Source of the DNA: Defluviimonas salinarum | GTDB taxonomy: Bacteria; Pseudomonadota; Alphaproteobacteria; Rhodobacterales; Rhodobacteraceae | Length of the DNA: 64,000 bases | Assembly (NCBI RefSeq): GCF_026013545.1 | Contig: NZ_JAPDOG010000004.1 | Span: forward strand, 1-64,000 | Direction: 5' to 3' | In this document: positions 7,484-16,659 of the stretch, piece by piece | Numbering within the stretch: the stretch's first letter is position 1 | Layout of the letters: every line of letters starts with the position of its first letter | Notes under the pieces: generated by a model | The model's database searches: none | The model's input: the letters and a program-made list of their open reading frames with translations, nothing else | Told to the model about the DNA's origin: nothing | Made by a program: the position numbers and the translations under genes

Positions 7484-10461
7484 GCACGCGTCTTCAGAAA
7501 GGCGGCCGCCTGATCGACCGCTCGAAGGCCCTGTCCTTCACGTTCAACGGCAAGCGCATGAAGGGCTTTGCCGGTGACACGCTGGCCTCGGCGCTTCTCG
7601 GTGCCGACCAGATGATGGTCGGCCGCTCGTTCAAGTACCACCGCCCGCGCGGCGTTGTCGCGTCGGGCGCCGAGGAGCCGAACGCGCTCGTCGGCCTCGG
7701 GACCGGCGGCCGGTTCGAACCGAACCAGCGCACCACGACGACCGAGCTTTTCGACGGCGCGGTCACGGCCAGCCAGAACCACTGGCCGAGCCTCGAGTTC
7801 GACATCGGCGCGATCAACGACAAGTTCTACCGGTTCCTTCCGGCGGGCTTCTACTACAAGACCTTCATGTTCCCGCGCTTCGCGTGGAAGCACGTCTTCG
7901 AGCCGATCGTCCGCCAGTCGGCCGGTCTCGGCAAAGTGCCGCAGAACCGCGACGAGGACCGTTACGAATATGCCTATGCCTTCGCCGATCTGGTGATCGT
8001 CGGCGGTGGCATTGCCGGCCTTGCCGCGGCCCTTGCCGCCGGCAAGCAGGGCAAGCGCGTCTGGCTCATCGAGCAGACCGCCCATTGGGGCGGCCGCGCC
8101 GTCGTCGACGGTGTCCAGATCGAGGGCACGGATGCCGGCGCCTGGGTGAAGGAAGCCGTCCAAGCGCTTGAGAAGATGGAGAATGTCACGCTCCGCACCC
8201 GTACGATGGCCTCCGGTCTCTACGACCACGGCTATCTCATGGCCTATGAACGCATCGCCGACCATACGCCGGGCGACGGCCGTCCGCGCCACCGCCTCTG
8301 GCGGATGCGCGCCGGCCATATCGTCACCGCGACGGGCGCGATCGAGCGGCCGCTCTCCTTCGCGGGCAACGACATTCCGGGCGTCATGCTGGCTTCGGCC
8401 GTGCGCGATTACGTCGTCAACTGGGCGGTCAGCCCCGGTGACCGCACCGTGATCGTGACCAACAACGACGATGCCTACCGCACCGCGCTCGCGCTGCTCG
8501 ACGCGGGCCTCGTGGTGCCGGCCGTGATCGACGCGCGCCCCGAAGCCAAGGGCGAGCTGCCGCAGGCGGTGCGCGCCCGCGGCGTCCGCGTGCTCGAAGG
8601 CCACGGCATTGCCAAGGTCAAGGGCGGCAAGCGCGTCACCGGGGTTGCGACCTGCATCCAGGCCGGCGAGGGCGCCGAACTGGAGCAGATCGCCTGCGAC
8701 GCCGTGGCGATGTCCGGCGGCTGGTCGCCGGTCGTCCATCTCTGGTCGCATTGCGGCGGCAAGCTGATCTGGGACGACAAGCTGGCGATGTTCCGCCCCG
8801 ACCCGAAGCGTCCGGCGACGGGCGAGGACGGCGCGGCGATGGTGACGGCGGTGGGCTCGGCCAACGGAATCCTCGCGGCGCAGGACGTGCTCGCGGACGC
8901 GCATCAGGCTGTCGGTGGCAAGGGCACGGCGCCCGGCGCCGTCTCCGAGGCGGAAGAACCGCTGATCCCGGTCTGGATCATGCCGCAGGGCGCAGGCCCC
9001 GCGCTGCGCTTCAAGATGTGGCTCGACCCGCAGAACGACGTGAAGGTGTCGGACGTCCAGCTCGCCGCCCGCGAGGGTTACGAGTCGGTCGAGCACACCA
9101 AGCGCTACACCACGCTCGGCATGGCGACCGACCAGGGCAAGATCTCCAACATCAACGGTCTGGCGATCCTCTCGGACTCGCTCAACCGCGCGATCCCGGA
9201 GACCGGCACCACGACCTTCCGCCCGCCCTACACGCCGATCTCGATGGGCGCGATCGCGGGCGAGGCGCGCGGCGAGATCTTCCAGCCGCTGCGCAAGACG
9301 CCGATGCACGAATGGCACGAGACCCACGGCGCCCATTGGGAGCCGGTCGGTCTCTGGCGCCGTCCGTATTGCTTCCTGCGCTCGGGCGAGGGCGTCCACG
9401 ACGCGGTCAACCGCGAGATCCGGCAGGTCCGGAACTCGGTCGGCCTTCTCGACGCCTCGACACTCGGCAAGATCCTCGTGAAGGGGCCGGACGCGGGCAA
9501 GTTCCTCGACATGCTCTACACCAACATGATGTCGACGCTGCCGGTGGGCAAATGCCGCTACGGTCTGATGTGCAACGAGAACGGGTTCCTCTCGGATGAC
9601 GGCGTCGTCGTGCGCCTGACCGAGGACACCTGGCTCTGCCACACCACGACCGGGGGTGCGGACCGAATCCACGGCTGGATGGAAGACTGGCTCCAGTGCG
9701 AGTGGTGGGACTTCAAGGTCTATACCGCCAACGTCACCGAACAGTATGCCCAGGTGGCAATTGCGGGCCCGAACGCCCGGAAACTGCTCGAGAAACTCGG
9801 CGGCATGGATCTCTCGAAGGAGGCGCTGCCGTTCATGGAATGGCGTGAGGGCGTGCTCGGCGGGTTCCGCGCGCGGGTGCACCGGATCTCGTTCTCGGGC
9901 GAGCTTTCCTTCGAAGTCGCGGTTCCGGCGTCGGAAGGCCGCGCCTTCTGGGACGCGCTGATCGCGGCCGGCGAGGAGTTCGGCGTGATGCCCTACGGCA
10001 CCGAGGCGATGCACATCATGCGGGCCGAGAAGGGCTTCATCATGATCGGCGACGAGACCGACGGCACGGTGATACCGCAGGATCTCAACCTGCAGTGGGC
10101 GATCTCGAAGAAGAAGGAAGACTACCTCGGCAAGCGCGCCCAGGAACGCTCCTTCATGGCGAGCCCGGACCGGTGGAAGCTCGTCGGCCTCGAAACCCTC
10201 GACGGTTCGGTGATCCCGGACGGTGCCTATGCCGTTGCCGAGGGCTACAATGCCAACGGCCAGCGCAACATGCAGGGCCGGGTGACCTCGACCTACCATT
10301 CGCCGACCCTCAACAAGGGGATCGCGATGGGGCTCGTGAAGCACGGTCCCGACCGGATGGGCGAGGTGATCGAGTTCCCGGTGGACAATGGCAAGGTGGT
10401 CAAGGCGCGGATCGTCGATCCGGTCTTCTACGACAAGGATGGAGAAAAGCAGAATGTCTAA
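7480..10461 (+). CDS. soxA: Sarcosine oxidase, alpha subunit
   Basis: A 993-residue catalytic subunit with the expected order. An N-terminal ferredoxin-like fold lies at about residues 15-105 (FNGKRMKGFAGDTLASALLGA...SFKYHRPRGV). A dinucleotide-binding domain starting VIVGGGIAGLAAALAAGKQG near 173 binds NAD+. The C-terminal half, from about 600, is a GcvT-type tetrahydrofolate-binding aminomethyltransferase domain (LDASTLGKILVKGPDAGKFLDMLY cited by position; YGTEAMHIMRAEKGF). Length and domain order are normal. Together with SoxB, SoxD and SoxG it converts sarcosine, O2 and tetrahydrofolate into glycine, 5,10-methylene-THF and H2O2. It overlaps soxD by 4 bases and soxG by 8. Confidence 0.97.
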   Translation: MSTRLQKGGRLIDRSKALSFTFNGKRMKGFAGDTLASALLGADQMMVGRSFKYHRPRGVVASGAEEPNALVGLGTGGRFEPNQRTTTTELFDGAVTASQNHWPSLEFDIGAINDKFYRFLPAGFYYKTFMFPRFAWKHVFEPIVRQSAGLGKVPQNRDEDRYEYAYAFADLVIVGGGIAGLAAALAAGKQGKRVWLIEQTAHWGGRAVVDGVQIEGTDAGAWVKEAVQALEKMENVTLRTRTMASGLYDHGYLMAYERIADHTPGDGRPRHRLWRMRAGHIVTATGAIERPLSFAGNDIPGVMLASAVRDYVVNWAVSPGDRTVIVTNNDDAYRTALALLDAGLVVPAVIDARPEAKGELPQAVRARGVRVLEGHGIAKVKGGKRVTGVATCIQAGEGAELEQIACDAVAMSGGWSPVVHLWSHCGGKLIWDDKLAMFRPDPKRPATGEDGAAMVTAVGSANGILAAQDVLADAHQAVGGKGTAPGAVSEAEEPLIPVWIMPQGAGPALRFKMWLDPQNDVKVSDVQLAAREGYESVEHTKRYTTLGMATDQGKISNINGLAILSDSLNRAIPETGTTTFRPPYTPISMGAIAGEARGEIFQPLRKTPMHEWHETHGAHWEPVGLWRRPYCFLRSGEGVHDAVNREIRQVRNSVGLLDASTLGKILVKGPDAGKFLDMLYTNMMSTLPVGKCRYGLMCNENGFLSDDGVVVRLTEDTWLCHTTTGGADRIHGWMEDWLQCEWWDFKVYTANVTEQYAQVAIAGPNARKLLEKLGGMDLSKEALPFMEWREGVLGGFRARVHRISFSGELSFEVAVPASEGRAFWDALIAAGEEFGVMPYGTEAMHIMRAEKGFIMIGDETDGTVIPQDLNLQWAISKKKEDYLGKRAQERSFMASPDRWKLVGLETLDGSVIPDGAYAVAEGYNANGQRNMQGRVTSTYHSPTLNKGIAMGLVKHGPDRMGEVIEFPVDNGKVVKARIVDPVFYDKDGEKQNV

Positions 10462-11014
10462 GGCAGTCAGCGCCTTGGGGGGCGTTTCTCACAAAGGTTT
10501 CGTAGAGGTTTCCGAGGCAGGCCTGCAGGGCATGATCACCGTTCGCGGTGACTTGTCCTCGGCCAAGATGAAGAAGGCGGTGAAGGCTGCGACCGGCACC
10601 GCCGTTCCGGAAGCCCGCCGGATCGTCATTGCCGGCGACAAGGCCGCGGCCTGGATGTCGCCGGACGAGCTTCTGATCCTGGTGCCCTACACCGAGGCAG
10701 TGGCCACGGTCGCGGCGCTCGAAGAGGCGCTTGCCGGTGAGCACCACATCGTCGCGGACGTTTCCGACGCCCGCGCGATGTTCCGCATCAAGGGCGCGAA
10801 GGCGAGCCAGGCGCTCTTGAAGCTCTGCCCGGTCGACTTCGAGACGCTGGCGGAGGGCGAGATCCGTCGCACCCGCGCGGCCCAGGTCGCCGCGGCGCTC
10901 TGGAAATCGGCCGAGGACGAGTTCAGCCTCGTCTCGTTCCGCTCCGCCGCGGGCTATGTGTTTGGCGCGCTGGAAGTGTCGGCCCGCACCGGCTCGGAGC
11001 CGTTCCCGGCGTAA
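10454..11014 (+). CDS. soxG: Sarcosine oxidase, gamma subunit
   Basis: A 186-residue subunit, last of the operon. Family-typical stretches are ALGGVSHKGFVEVSE, ITVRGDLSS, AAWMSPDELLILVP and the C-terminal SFRSAAGYVFGALEVS. The fold resembles the C-terminal part of GcvT-like proteins, and the subunit helps to position folate in the alpha subunit. The ATG at 10454 lies inside the end of soxA, with GGAGAAAAG just upstream at 10441-10449. Two hairpins follow, the second a strong terminator at 11112-11145. Confidence 0.93.
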   Translation: MSKAVSALGGVSHKGFVEVSEAGLQGMITVRGDLSSAKMKKAVKAATGTAVPEARRIVIAGDKAAAWMSPDELLILVPYTEAVATVAALEEALAGEHHIVADVSDARAMFRIKGAKASQALLKLCPVDFETLAEGEIRRTRAAQVAAALWKSAEDEFSLVSFRSAAGYVFGALEVSARTGSEPFPA

Positions 11015-11020
11015 TCCTGA

Positions 11021-11050
11021 CGCCCCCGGTCCTGAAAGGGAGCGGGGGCG
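11021..11050 (+). terminator. Hairpin after soxG
   Basis: CGCCCCCG (11021-11028) pairs with CGGGGGCG (11043-11050), and a short internal CCT/AGG stem closes the loop. No T-run follows, so this may be a processing or stabilising hairpin ahead of the real terminator 60 bases downstream. Confidence 0.4.
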
Positions 11051-11111
11051 GATCCCTTGTGGCGTCGAGGCGATGGACGCGGTGATCGTCCCGCGTGGCT
11101 CCAGACAAGAA

Positions 11112-11145
11112 AACGCCCCCCGGCTGTCCGGGGGGCGTTGTTTTT
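11112..11145. terminator. Strong bidirectional terminator between soxG and the outer-membrane protein gene
   Basis: A perfect 12-pair stem AACGCCCCCCGG (11112-11123) / CCGGGGGGCGTT (11128-11139) with a 4-base loop is followed by GTTTTT on the plus strand and by TTTTCTTG on the minus strand. It separates the convergent sox operon and the gene at 11188-12354 and can serve both. Confidence 0.85.
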
Positions 11146-11187
11146 CGGGGTGCCGGAATTGTCTTCCGGAACGCCTGGCCTGGCGGC

Positions 11188-12354
11188 CTAGAATTCGAGC
11201 GATGCCCGGAGACCCAGCCGGTTCTCCTCTTCGCCATCGGCGGTGCTCAGGAACGAAAGGCCGGCGTCGAGGACCCAACTGGCGCCGGTTCCGAACGCCG
11301 AGCCGGCCGGGCGATAGATCACGCCGAGGGCGATGAGTTCGTCCGTCGCGTCGGGCTCGCCGAAGACCTCGGTCTTGCGGTTGGTATAGGTCGCGGTATA
11401 GGTCAGCGGTCCGGTTTCGATCGCCGCGGTTCCGGTGCTGAACAGCGCATCCTCGGGCGCGCTCTCGAAGTTGCGGAAATAGGCGACCTCTCCGAGCAGG
11501 ACCAGATCGACTGCGTCCGACAGCGCGAAGCGCTTGTTGACCGCGCCGAGATAGCCGATCTCGTCCTCCGGAACGATCTCGTCCTCGATCTGCTCCTCGG
11601 TCTGTGCGCCGGCCTTCTGGTAACGCAGCCCGAAACGGCCGCCGGCATCGCCGTCCTCGAAACAGCTCGTGGCCTCGGCGCCGGAGCAGAAGTCGTAGAA
11701 GATCCCGGCCGAGCCGATCCCCTCGACATTGCCGGCTCCGCCATCGGCGAGCGTCAGACGTGGCCGCTGGGTGCCGATCGAACGGTTCAGGATCGTGCGG
11801 TCGGTCGTGAAGACGTTGACGGTCACCGCGTGCGACAGCGACGCCGCCTCGAAGGGCACGGTGGCCTGGACGCCCCAGCGCTCCTCGGCGTCGTAGTCGC
11901 TCACGATGTCGGTGCCGTAGAGGTCGCTGAGCGCCGCGCTGGCGAGGCTGAAATCGGGATCGAACTTGCCGAGCCTGAAGCTGAACGGATCGGCTTCGTA
12001 CTGGCCGTAAATCTCGCCGAGAAAGGCGCCGGGACCATCCGACACGAAGCCGTCCTCGTCGGGGGCTTCGCTGATGTTCTCGGCGGTGATGGATCCGACG
12101 AAGCTCAATGCGTCGGTCGCCCGGAACAGGAGGTCGACGCTGAGGGTCGGTTCGAGCGTACTCGATGTACTGGGCGGCGGCGTGGCATCGAAGATCCAGT
12201 CGCCCTGCAACTCCAGCGTGAATGCGGTGTCCAGGCACGGTGCGGTGCACTCCTCGGCCGCCGCCGCCATCGTTGAGACGGCCAGCCCGATACCGGCAAG
12301 GCAGAACGTGCGGAGCAACCGAGATTCCGGTGCGTCTTCGTATTCAATTGTCAT
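11188..12354 (-). CDS. Putative outer-membrane beta-barrel (porin-like) protein
   Basis: A 388-residue exported protein. The N-terminus from the chosen ATG carries a signal peptide (hydrophobic segment TFCLAGIGLAVSTMAAAA, residues ~15-32). The mature part alternates polar and hydrophobic residues in short strands, contains few cysteines apart from CTAPC near the start and a pair near the middle, and ends in LRASLEF; a terminal Phe is the usual beta-signal for outer-membrane insertion. No specific porin family is recognised. A longer in-frame start at 12402 would bury the signal peptide, so 12354 is preferred although its ribosome-binding site (AGGGTGA) is modest. Substrate is unknown. Confidence 0.68.
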   Translation of the reverse strand: MTIEYEDAPESRLLRTFCLAGIGLAVSTMAAAAEECTAPCLDTAFTLELQGDWIFDATPPPSTSSTLEPTLSVDLLFRATDALSFVGSITAENISEAPDEDGFVSDGPGAFLGEIYGQYEADPFSFRLGKFDPDFSLASAALSDLYGTDIVSDYDAEERWGVQATVPFEAASLSHAVTVNVFTTDRTILNRSIGTQRPRLTLADGGAGNVEGIGSAGIFYDFCSGAEATSCFEDGDAGGRFGLRYQKAGAQTEEQIEDEIVPEDEIGYLGAVNKRFALSDAVDLVLLGEVAYFRNFESAPEDALFSTGTAAIETGPLTYTATYTNRKTEVFGEPDATDELIALGVIYRPAGSAFGTGASWVLDAGLSFLSTADGEEENRLGLRASLEF

Positions 12355-12779
12355 GGTCACCCTGGTCGCATCTATGCTGCTCGACGGGGACCAATCTGAC
12401 ACATGTCAGGTGAAATTGTGAACCATGTCGTGCTGATCGAACGCCGGTGCGCTCTATTCGCCACAAAGCGGCAGACTAACCATTAGGTTCCTACATCGGG
12501 ACGCGGTCCGCGAGGTTCATCGCCGCCGGAAGAGCCTCCGGAGTTCAACTGAAAGCCCAGGAATCCTATTGATTAATAGGAGAATTTCCTGATCGTCCCG
12601 ATGCGGCGATGCATTGAAATCGACGACTTTCCAAAGGCGGCGTTCGGTTCTTATCTCTAGATCTTTTGGGTAATTGCTGGCCGAAAAGGCTTATGAGACA
12701 ATGCAATTTCAACGCTATTCATGTGCAAGTCATACATTTGTCAGGCCTTATTGATTGGCCGAGTGGGTTTGGGGGGGTC
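12355..12779. promoter_or_regulatory. AT-richer divergent intergenic region with inverted repeat
   Basis: These 425 bases separate the outer-membrane protein gene (left) and the secreted protein of the RND cassette (right), and no gene is convincing in them. The base composition is clearly less GC-rich than the flanks, as expected of promoters. CCTATT-GATT-AATAGG at 12565-12580 forms a perfect hairpin, with GGAA/TTCC extending it loosely, and is the only clear symmetrical element; it is a candidate operator for the cassette to the right. Confidence 0.45.
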
Positions 12780-13616
12780 ATGGGTGTTCGGTTTGGACTA
12801 CTTGCAGGGTTCGCTTGTCTTTTCGTGACGCCGGTGGTGGCGGAAGTGGAACTGCTGGAAATTGATGCGAACAATTTCAGCGATCGTTCTCACGTCATCG
12901 ACAACCGCTGGACGCCGCTGAGACCGGGCGAACGTATGTCCTACGAAGGGTGGACCGTCGACGATGCCGGCGAAAAGGTGAAGCATCTCTATGTCGCCAC
13001 CGTGACCGACCTGACGAAGATGATCGCGGGAGTCCGCGTCCTCGTGCTCCTGGAGGAGGATTTCCAGGACGATACGCTGATCGAACAGGAGATCGCCTTC
13101 CGGGCGCAGGACAAGGACGGCAACGTCTGGCATGTCGGCGAACTGACCGAAGCCTTCGACGGCGACGACCTGATCGGCGCGAAATACTGGTTCCCCGGTG
13201 CCCCCGAAGGCGCCAGGGCAGGCATCAAGTTGGTGGCCGACCCCAAGGTCGGCGACCCTGAACTCTCGCAAGGTTACGCGCCGCCGCCGGTCAGTTGGAC
13301 CGACAGTGGTCAGGTGACCGAAGCGGGTCTCGTGGTGTCGGTGCCCGCCGGCGAGTTCTCGGACGTGATCGCGATCGACGAGCACGATCAGGAGACCGAG
13401 GAGGGCATATTCCAGACCAAGTATTACGCGCCGGACGTCGGGCTCGTGAAGATCGGCTTCAAGGGCGACGATCCGAACAAGGAAGAACTTTTTCTGACCG
13501 AAGTGATTGATTTGGACGAAGCGGGAATGGAGCGCGCCAGAGAACTCGCGCTCGAAATCGACGGACGCGGCTATGGGTATGCCGCGACGACACCAGCACA
13601 ACAAACCGAGGAATGA
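12780..13616 (+). CDS. Secreted protein of unknown function, first gene of the RND cassette
   Basis: A 278-residue protein with a signal peptide (MGVRFGLLAGFACLFVTPVVA, cleavage near residue 21). The mature part has features I associate from memory with a widespread unnamed family of secreted beta proteins: DNRWTPLRPGERMSYEG, TKMIAGVRVLVLL, AQDKDGNVWHVGEL and YYAPDVGLVKIGFKG near the C-terminus. Function unknown. The start at 12780 is the one that exposes the signal peptide; a 12666 start would add 38 unlikely residues. It ends 88 bases before the RND permease and is on the same strand, so a shared transcript is likely. Confidence 0.72.
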   Translation: MGVRFGLLAGFACLFVTPVVAEVELLEIDANNFSDRSHVIDNRWTPLRPGERMSYEGWTVDDAGEKVKHLYVATVTDLTKMIAGVRVLVLLEEDFQDDTLIEQEIAFRAQDKDGNVWHVGELTEAFDGDDLIGAKYWFPGAPEGARAGIKLVADPKVGDPELSQGYAPPPVSWTDSGQVTEAGLVVSVPAGEFSDVIAIDEHDQETEEGIFQTKYYAPDVGLVKIGFKGDDPNKEELFLTEVIDLDEAGMERARELALEIDGRGYGYAATTPAQQTEE

Positions 13617-13704
13617 GCCGGTAGCGCCGGAAGAGCGCCGACCGGACGAAAAACGAGGAGGCCGAGCGAGCAGGTTGTAGCGACTGCTAATAGGAGGTTT
13701 TGAC

Positions 13705-16659
13705 ATGACGAGGATCCACGAGGCTGCCGTTCGATACCGGCTTTTGATTCTCGTGCTCGGTGTCGTCGCCATGGTGGCGGGCGCCATCGAGTTCCGGCGG
13801 ATGTCGGTCAATTTGCTTCCCAACCTCTCGCCGACCATCGTCGAGGTGCAGACCGAGGCGCTTGGGCTGTCGGCTCAGGAAGTTGAGGCGATGATCACCG
13901 TTCCGCTCGAGGCCGACATGCTCAATGGTCTGCCTTGGGTCGACCGCATCGACTCGCGGTCGATCACGGGGCTGTCGTCGATCGAGATGGTGTTCGAACC
14001 GGGCACCGACCTGATGATCGCGCGCCAGATGGTCCAGGAGCGGTTGACGGCCGCCCACGCGCTGCCCAACGTCTCCAAGCCGCCGATCATGCGCCAGCCG
14101 GTCGCAACCGACGCGCGGGTCGTGCAGATCGGCTTGAGCTCGGAAACCCTCTCGCAGATCGACCTCTCGGTGCTTGCGCGCTGGACCATCCGGCCGCGGC
14201 TTTCCGGCGTTCCGGGTGTGGCGAACATCTCGATCTGGGGCGAACGCCAGCGCCAGATGCAGGTGATCGCGGATCCCGACGTGCTGTCGCAGAACGATGT
14301 GCTGCTCGAGGACATCATCCGGACATCGGGCAACTCGATGTGGGTGTCGCCGCTTTCGTATCTGGAAGCGTCGACGCCCGGCACCGGCGGGTTCATCGAC
14401 ACGCCGAACCAGCGACTCGGCATCCAGCACGTCTTTCCGATCGTGTCCCCCACGGACATGAAGGGGCTGCCGCTGACGGACAATCCCGCGATGGCGATCG
14501 GTGACGTCGCGGAGGTCGTCGAGGGGCACCAGCCGCTGATCGGCGACGCGCTGATCAACGGCAAGCCGGGACTCCTCATGGTTATCGAGAAGTTCCCCTG
14601 GGCCAGCACTGCCGAGGTGGCGCACGAAGTCGAACGCGCGATGGCCGGCATGAAACCGGGTCTGCCCGGCGTTGACGTGAACATGGACGTCTACAGCGCA
14701 GGCTTGATCGCCGAGCGCGCGGCCGACCGGATCCGGCTCGTGGCCGCGATCGGTGCGGCGGCTGCCCTCGCCGTGATCGCGCTCGTGTCGCGCGACTGGC
14801 GGTTCACTGCCGTCTCCGGCGTCACCGCAGGTGCTGCGGCGCTCATGTCGGTCTGGCTGCTCACCAGCATGGCCGGAGTGGTCAGCGGTGCAATGATGGC
14901 CGGGCTGTTCGCGGCGATCGGGATGATCCTTCACGACGCGCTTCAGGCCGCGGCTCCGGCCGGTGCCGAAGCGAGCGATCGCAAGCGAACGCTCATGGTC
15001 GTCACCACGCTCGCGGCGCTCCTCGCCGCGGTGCCGCTCATGTTCCTGGACGGTGTCAGCGGTGCCGTCGCAGCAGCATCGGTCTGGCCCTACATGGTCA
15101 CGATCGCGCTGTCGCTCGTGGTGGCCCTGTTGGTGGCGCCGGCTCTCGGCACGCTGATCGGTGGCCGCGGGCTCGCCGCCGCGCCGGCCTTTACGGCCGG
15201 GGGCAGTGTCTCGCGTATGCCGGGACTCGCGCTCGTCGCGCTTCTGGTGGCCGGCGGAGCGGGTGTCGTCGCGACGGTCAACATGGCCGCGGCGCCGAAC
15301 TTCCGCAACGAAAACGTGCTGGTCGAGTGGAACTCGGCGCCCGGTACGTCGCTCGAGGTCGTGATGGCGGAAGGCCAGGCACTGTCCGATACGCTGCTTG
15401 CGAGCGACATGGTCGCGCACGCGGCACTGCAGGTCGGCCGGGCCGAGATTTCGGACGAGGTTCTGAACGCGAACTCCGGTTCGTTGTGGCTGACGCTCGC
15501 CGATGGCGTGAACCCGGCCAAAGCAGAGCCCGAGATCGCCCGGATGGTGGAACAGGCCGGTCTTGCGGCTGCGGTCACGAGTTACCAGAACCGCCAGATC
15601 GCACGCGCGGCGCCGCCGACGGCGAACGCGGACCTGCTGGTTAGGGTCTATGGTCACGATTTCAACGAGTTGAACGCCAAGGCTCAGGAAGTCACTGATC
15701 GGCTGACCGCCATCGGCGGCATCAGCGGCGCCGAGTTGCGCCAGACCGATCTCGAGCAGGTGGTCGAAGTCGAAGTCGATCTGGACCGCGCCGCGAAATA
15801 CGGTGCCAAGCCGGGCGACGTCCGTCGCGCGCTCTCGGCGCTGGTCGCCGGGATTCAGGTCGGCCAGTTCTTCGAGAACCAGAAGGTGTTCGACGTGGTG
15901 GTGTGGGGCGACGGAACCCATCGCGGTTCGGTCGAGGCTCTCCAGACCGCGCTGATCGACGTGCCTGCGGGCAAGGTCGCGCTGTCTGACCTGGCCGACG
16001 TTCGGATCGCGTCGACGCCGGCCTTCATCAACCGCTCGGCGGTGTCGCGCTTCGTCGAGATCGCCGTGACGGCGCCTTCGGCGAATGCGGCGCTGGTGCG
16101 CGAGGTCGAGGCCACGCTCGCGTCGATCGATTTTCCGCTCGAATACCATGCGGAAGTGGTCGGCGGGACCGCGCTCGCCTCGACGGGCGGCGGGATTCCG
16201 ATCTGGCAGGTCGCTGTCGCGGCCTTGATCGGGATCGTGCTTCTGATGCAGGTCGCGCTTGACAGCTGGTCGCGCGCGGCGCTGGTGACGCTCTATGCGG
16301 CGTCGATCGGATCGGTCGCGGCGATTTCGGCCTTTGCGCTTGGTGTCTGGTCGGTGGCCGCGGCGATCGGCGCGGTGGCGGCGTTCGGCATCGGGCTCAG
16401 GGATGCGGCGACTGCGATGCGGTTCGATGCCCGCGATCCGGCGATGACGGCGCTCTTCACGGCCAAGGTGGCGACGATCGTGGCGCTTGCGCCGGCGATC
16501 CTGCTGTTCGCGCCGGGGCTGGAATTCGTCTGGCCGGCATCCGTGGCGTTGGTTGCGGGCCTGGTGGGTGCGGCTGCAATGGCGCGCTTCATCCTGCCGG
16601 CGCTCGCGGGCGCCCAGCCGGAAACGGCACTTGCTAGCGGAGGACAAGTCAATGCGTGA
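13705..16659 (+). CDS. RND-superfamily permease with altered proton-relay residues
   Basis: A 984-residue homologue of the RND permease at 17214-20357. The two align without gaps over the first ~420 residues (shared landmarks: VPLEA/IPLEQ, QMVQERL, GVPGVANISIWGER, GHQPLIGDA, EKFPWA). Twelve membrane segments and two large periplasmic loops are in the usual places. In TM4 the canonical VVDDAIIDVEN of the partner is replaced by ILHDALQAAAP, so Asp410 is His, Asp411 is kept and Glu417 is Ala. In TM10 GIAARNNIL is replaced by GIGLRDAAT at about residue 895. The protein therefore probably cannot couple protons alone and may act as the non-motor partner of a heteromer. The start has AGGAGG at 13691-13696. 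Confidence 0.85.
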   Translation: MTRIHEAAVRYRLLILVLGVVAMVAGAIEFRRMSVNLLPNLSPTIVEVQTEALGLSAQEVEAMITVPLEADMLNGLPWVDRIDSRSITGLSSIEMVFEPGTDLMIARQMVQERLTAAHALPNVSKPPIMRQPVATDARVVQIGLSSETLSQIDLSVLARWTIRPRLSGVPGVANISIWGERQRQMQVIADPDVLSQNDVLLEDIIRTSGNSMWVSPLSYLEASTPGTGGFIDTPNQRLGIQHVFPIVSPTDMKGLPLTDNPAMAIGDVAEVVEGHQPLIGDALINGKPGLLMVIEKFPWASTAEVAHEVERAMAGMKPGLPGVDVNMDVYSAGLIAERAADRIRLVAAIGAAAALAVIALVSRDWRFTAVSGVTAGAAALMSVWLLTSMAGVVSGAMMAGLFAAIGMILHDALQAAAPAGAEASDRKRTLMVVTTLAALLAAVPLMFLDGVSGAVAAASVWPYMVTIALSLVVALLVAPALGTLIGGRGLAAAPAFTAGGSVSRMPGLALVALLVAGGAGVVATVNMAAAPNFRNENVLVEWNSAPGTSLEVVMAEGQALSDTLLASDMVAHAALQVGRAEISDEVLNANSGSLWLTLADGVNPAKAEPEIARMVEQAGLAAAVTSYQNRQIARAAPPTANADLLVRVYGHDFNELNAKAQEVTDRLTAIGGISGAELRQTDLEQVVEVEVDLDRAAKYGAKPGDVRRALSALVAGIQVGQFFENQKVFDVVVWGDGTHRGSVEALQTALIDVPAGKVALSDLADVRIASTPAFINRSAVSRFVEIAVTAPSANAALVREVEATLASIDFPLEYHAEVVGGTALASTGGGIPIWQVAVAALIGIVLLMQVALDSWSRAALVTLYAASIGSVAAISAFALGVWSVAAAIGAVAAFGIGLRDAATAMRFDARDPAMTALFTAKVATIVALAPAILLFAPGLEFVWPASVALVAGLVGAAAMARFILPALAGAQPETALASGGQVNA

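Noticed and set aside
7474-10344. A very long open frame on the minus strand opposite soxA
   Set aside because: It mirrors the GC-biased third codon positions of soxA; its protein is rich in Arg, His and Asp with no domain.
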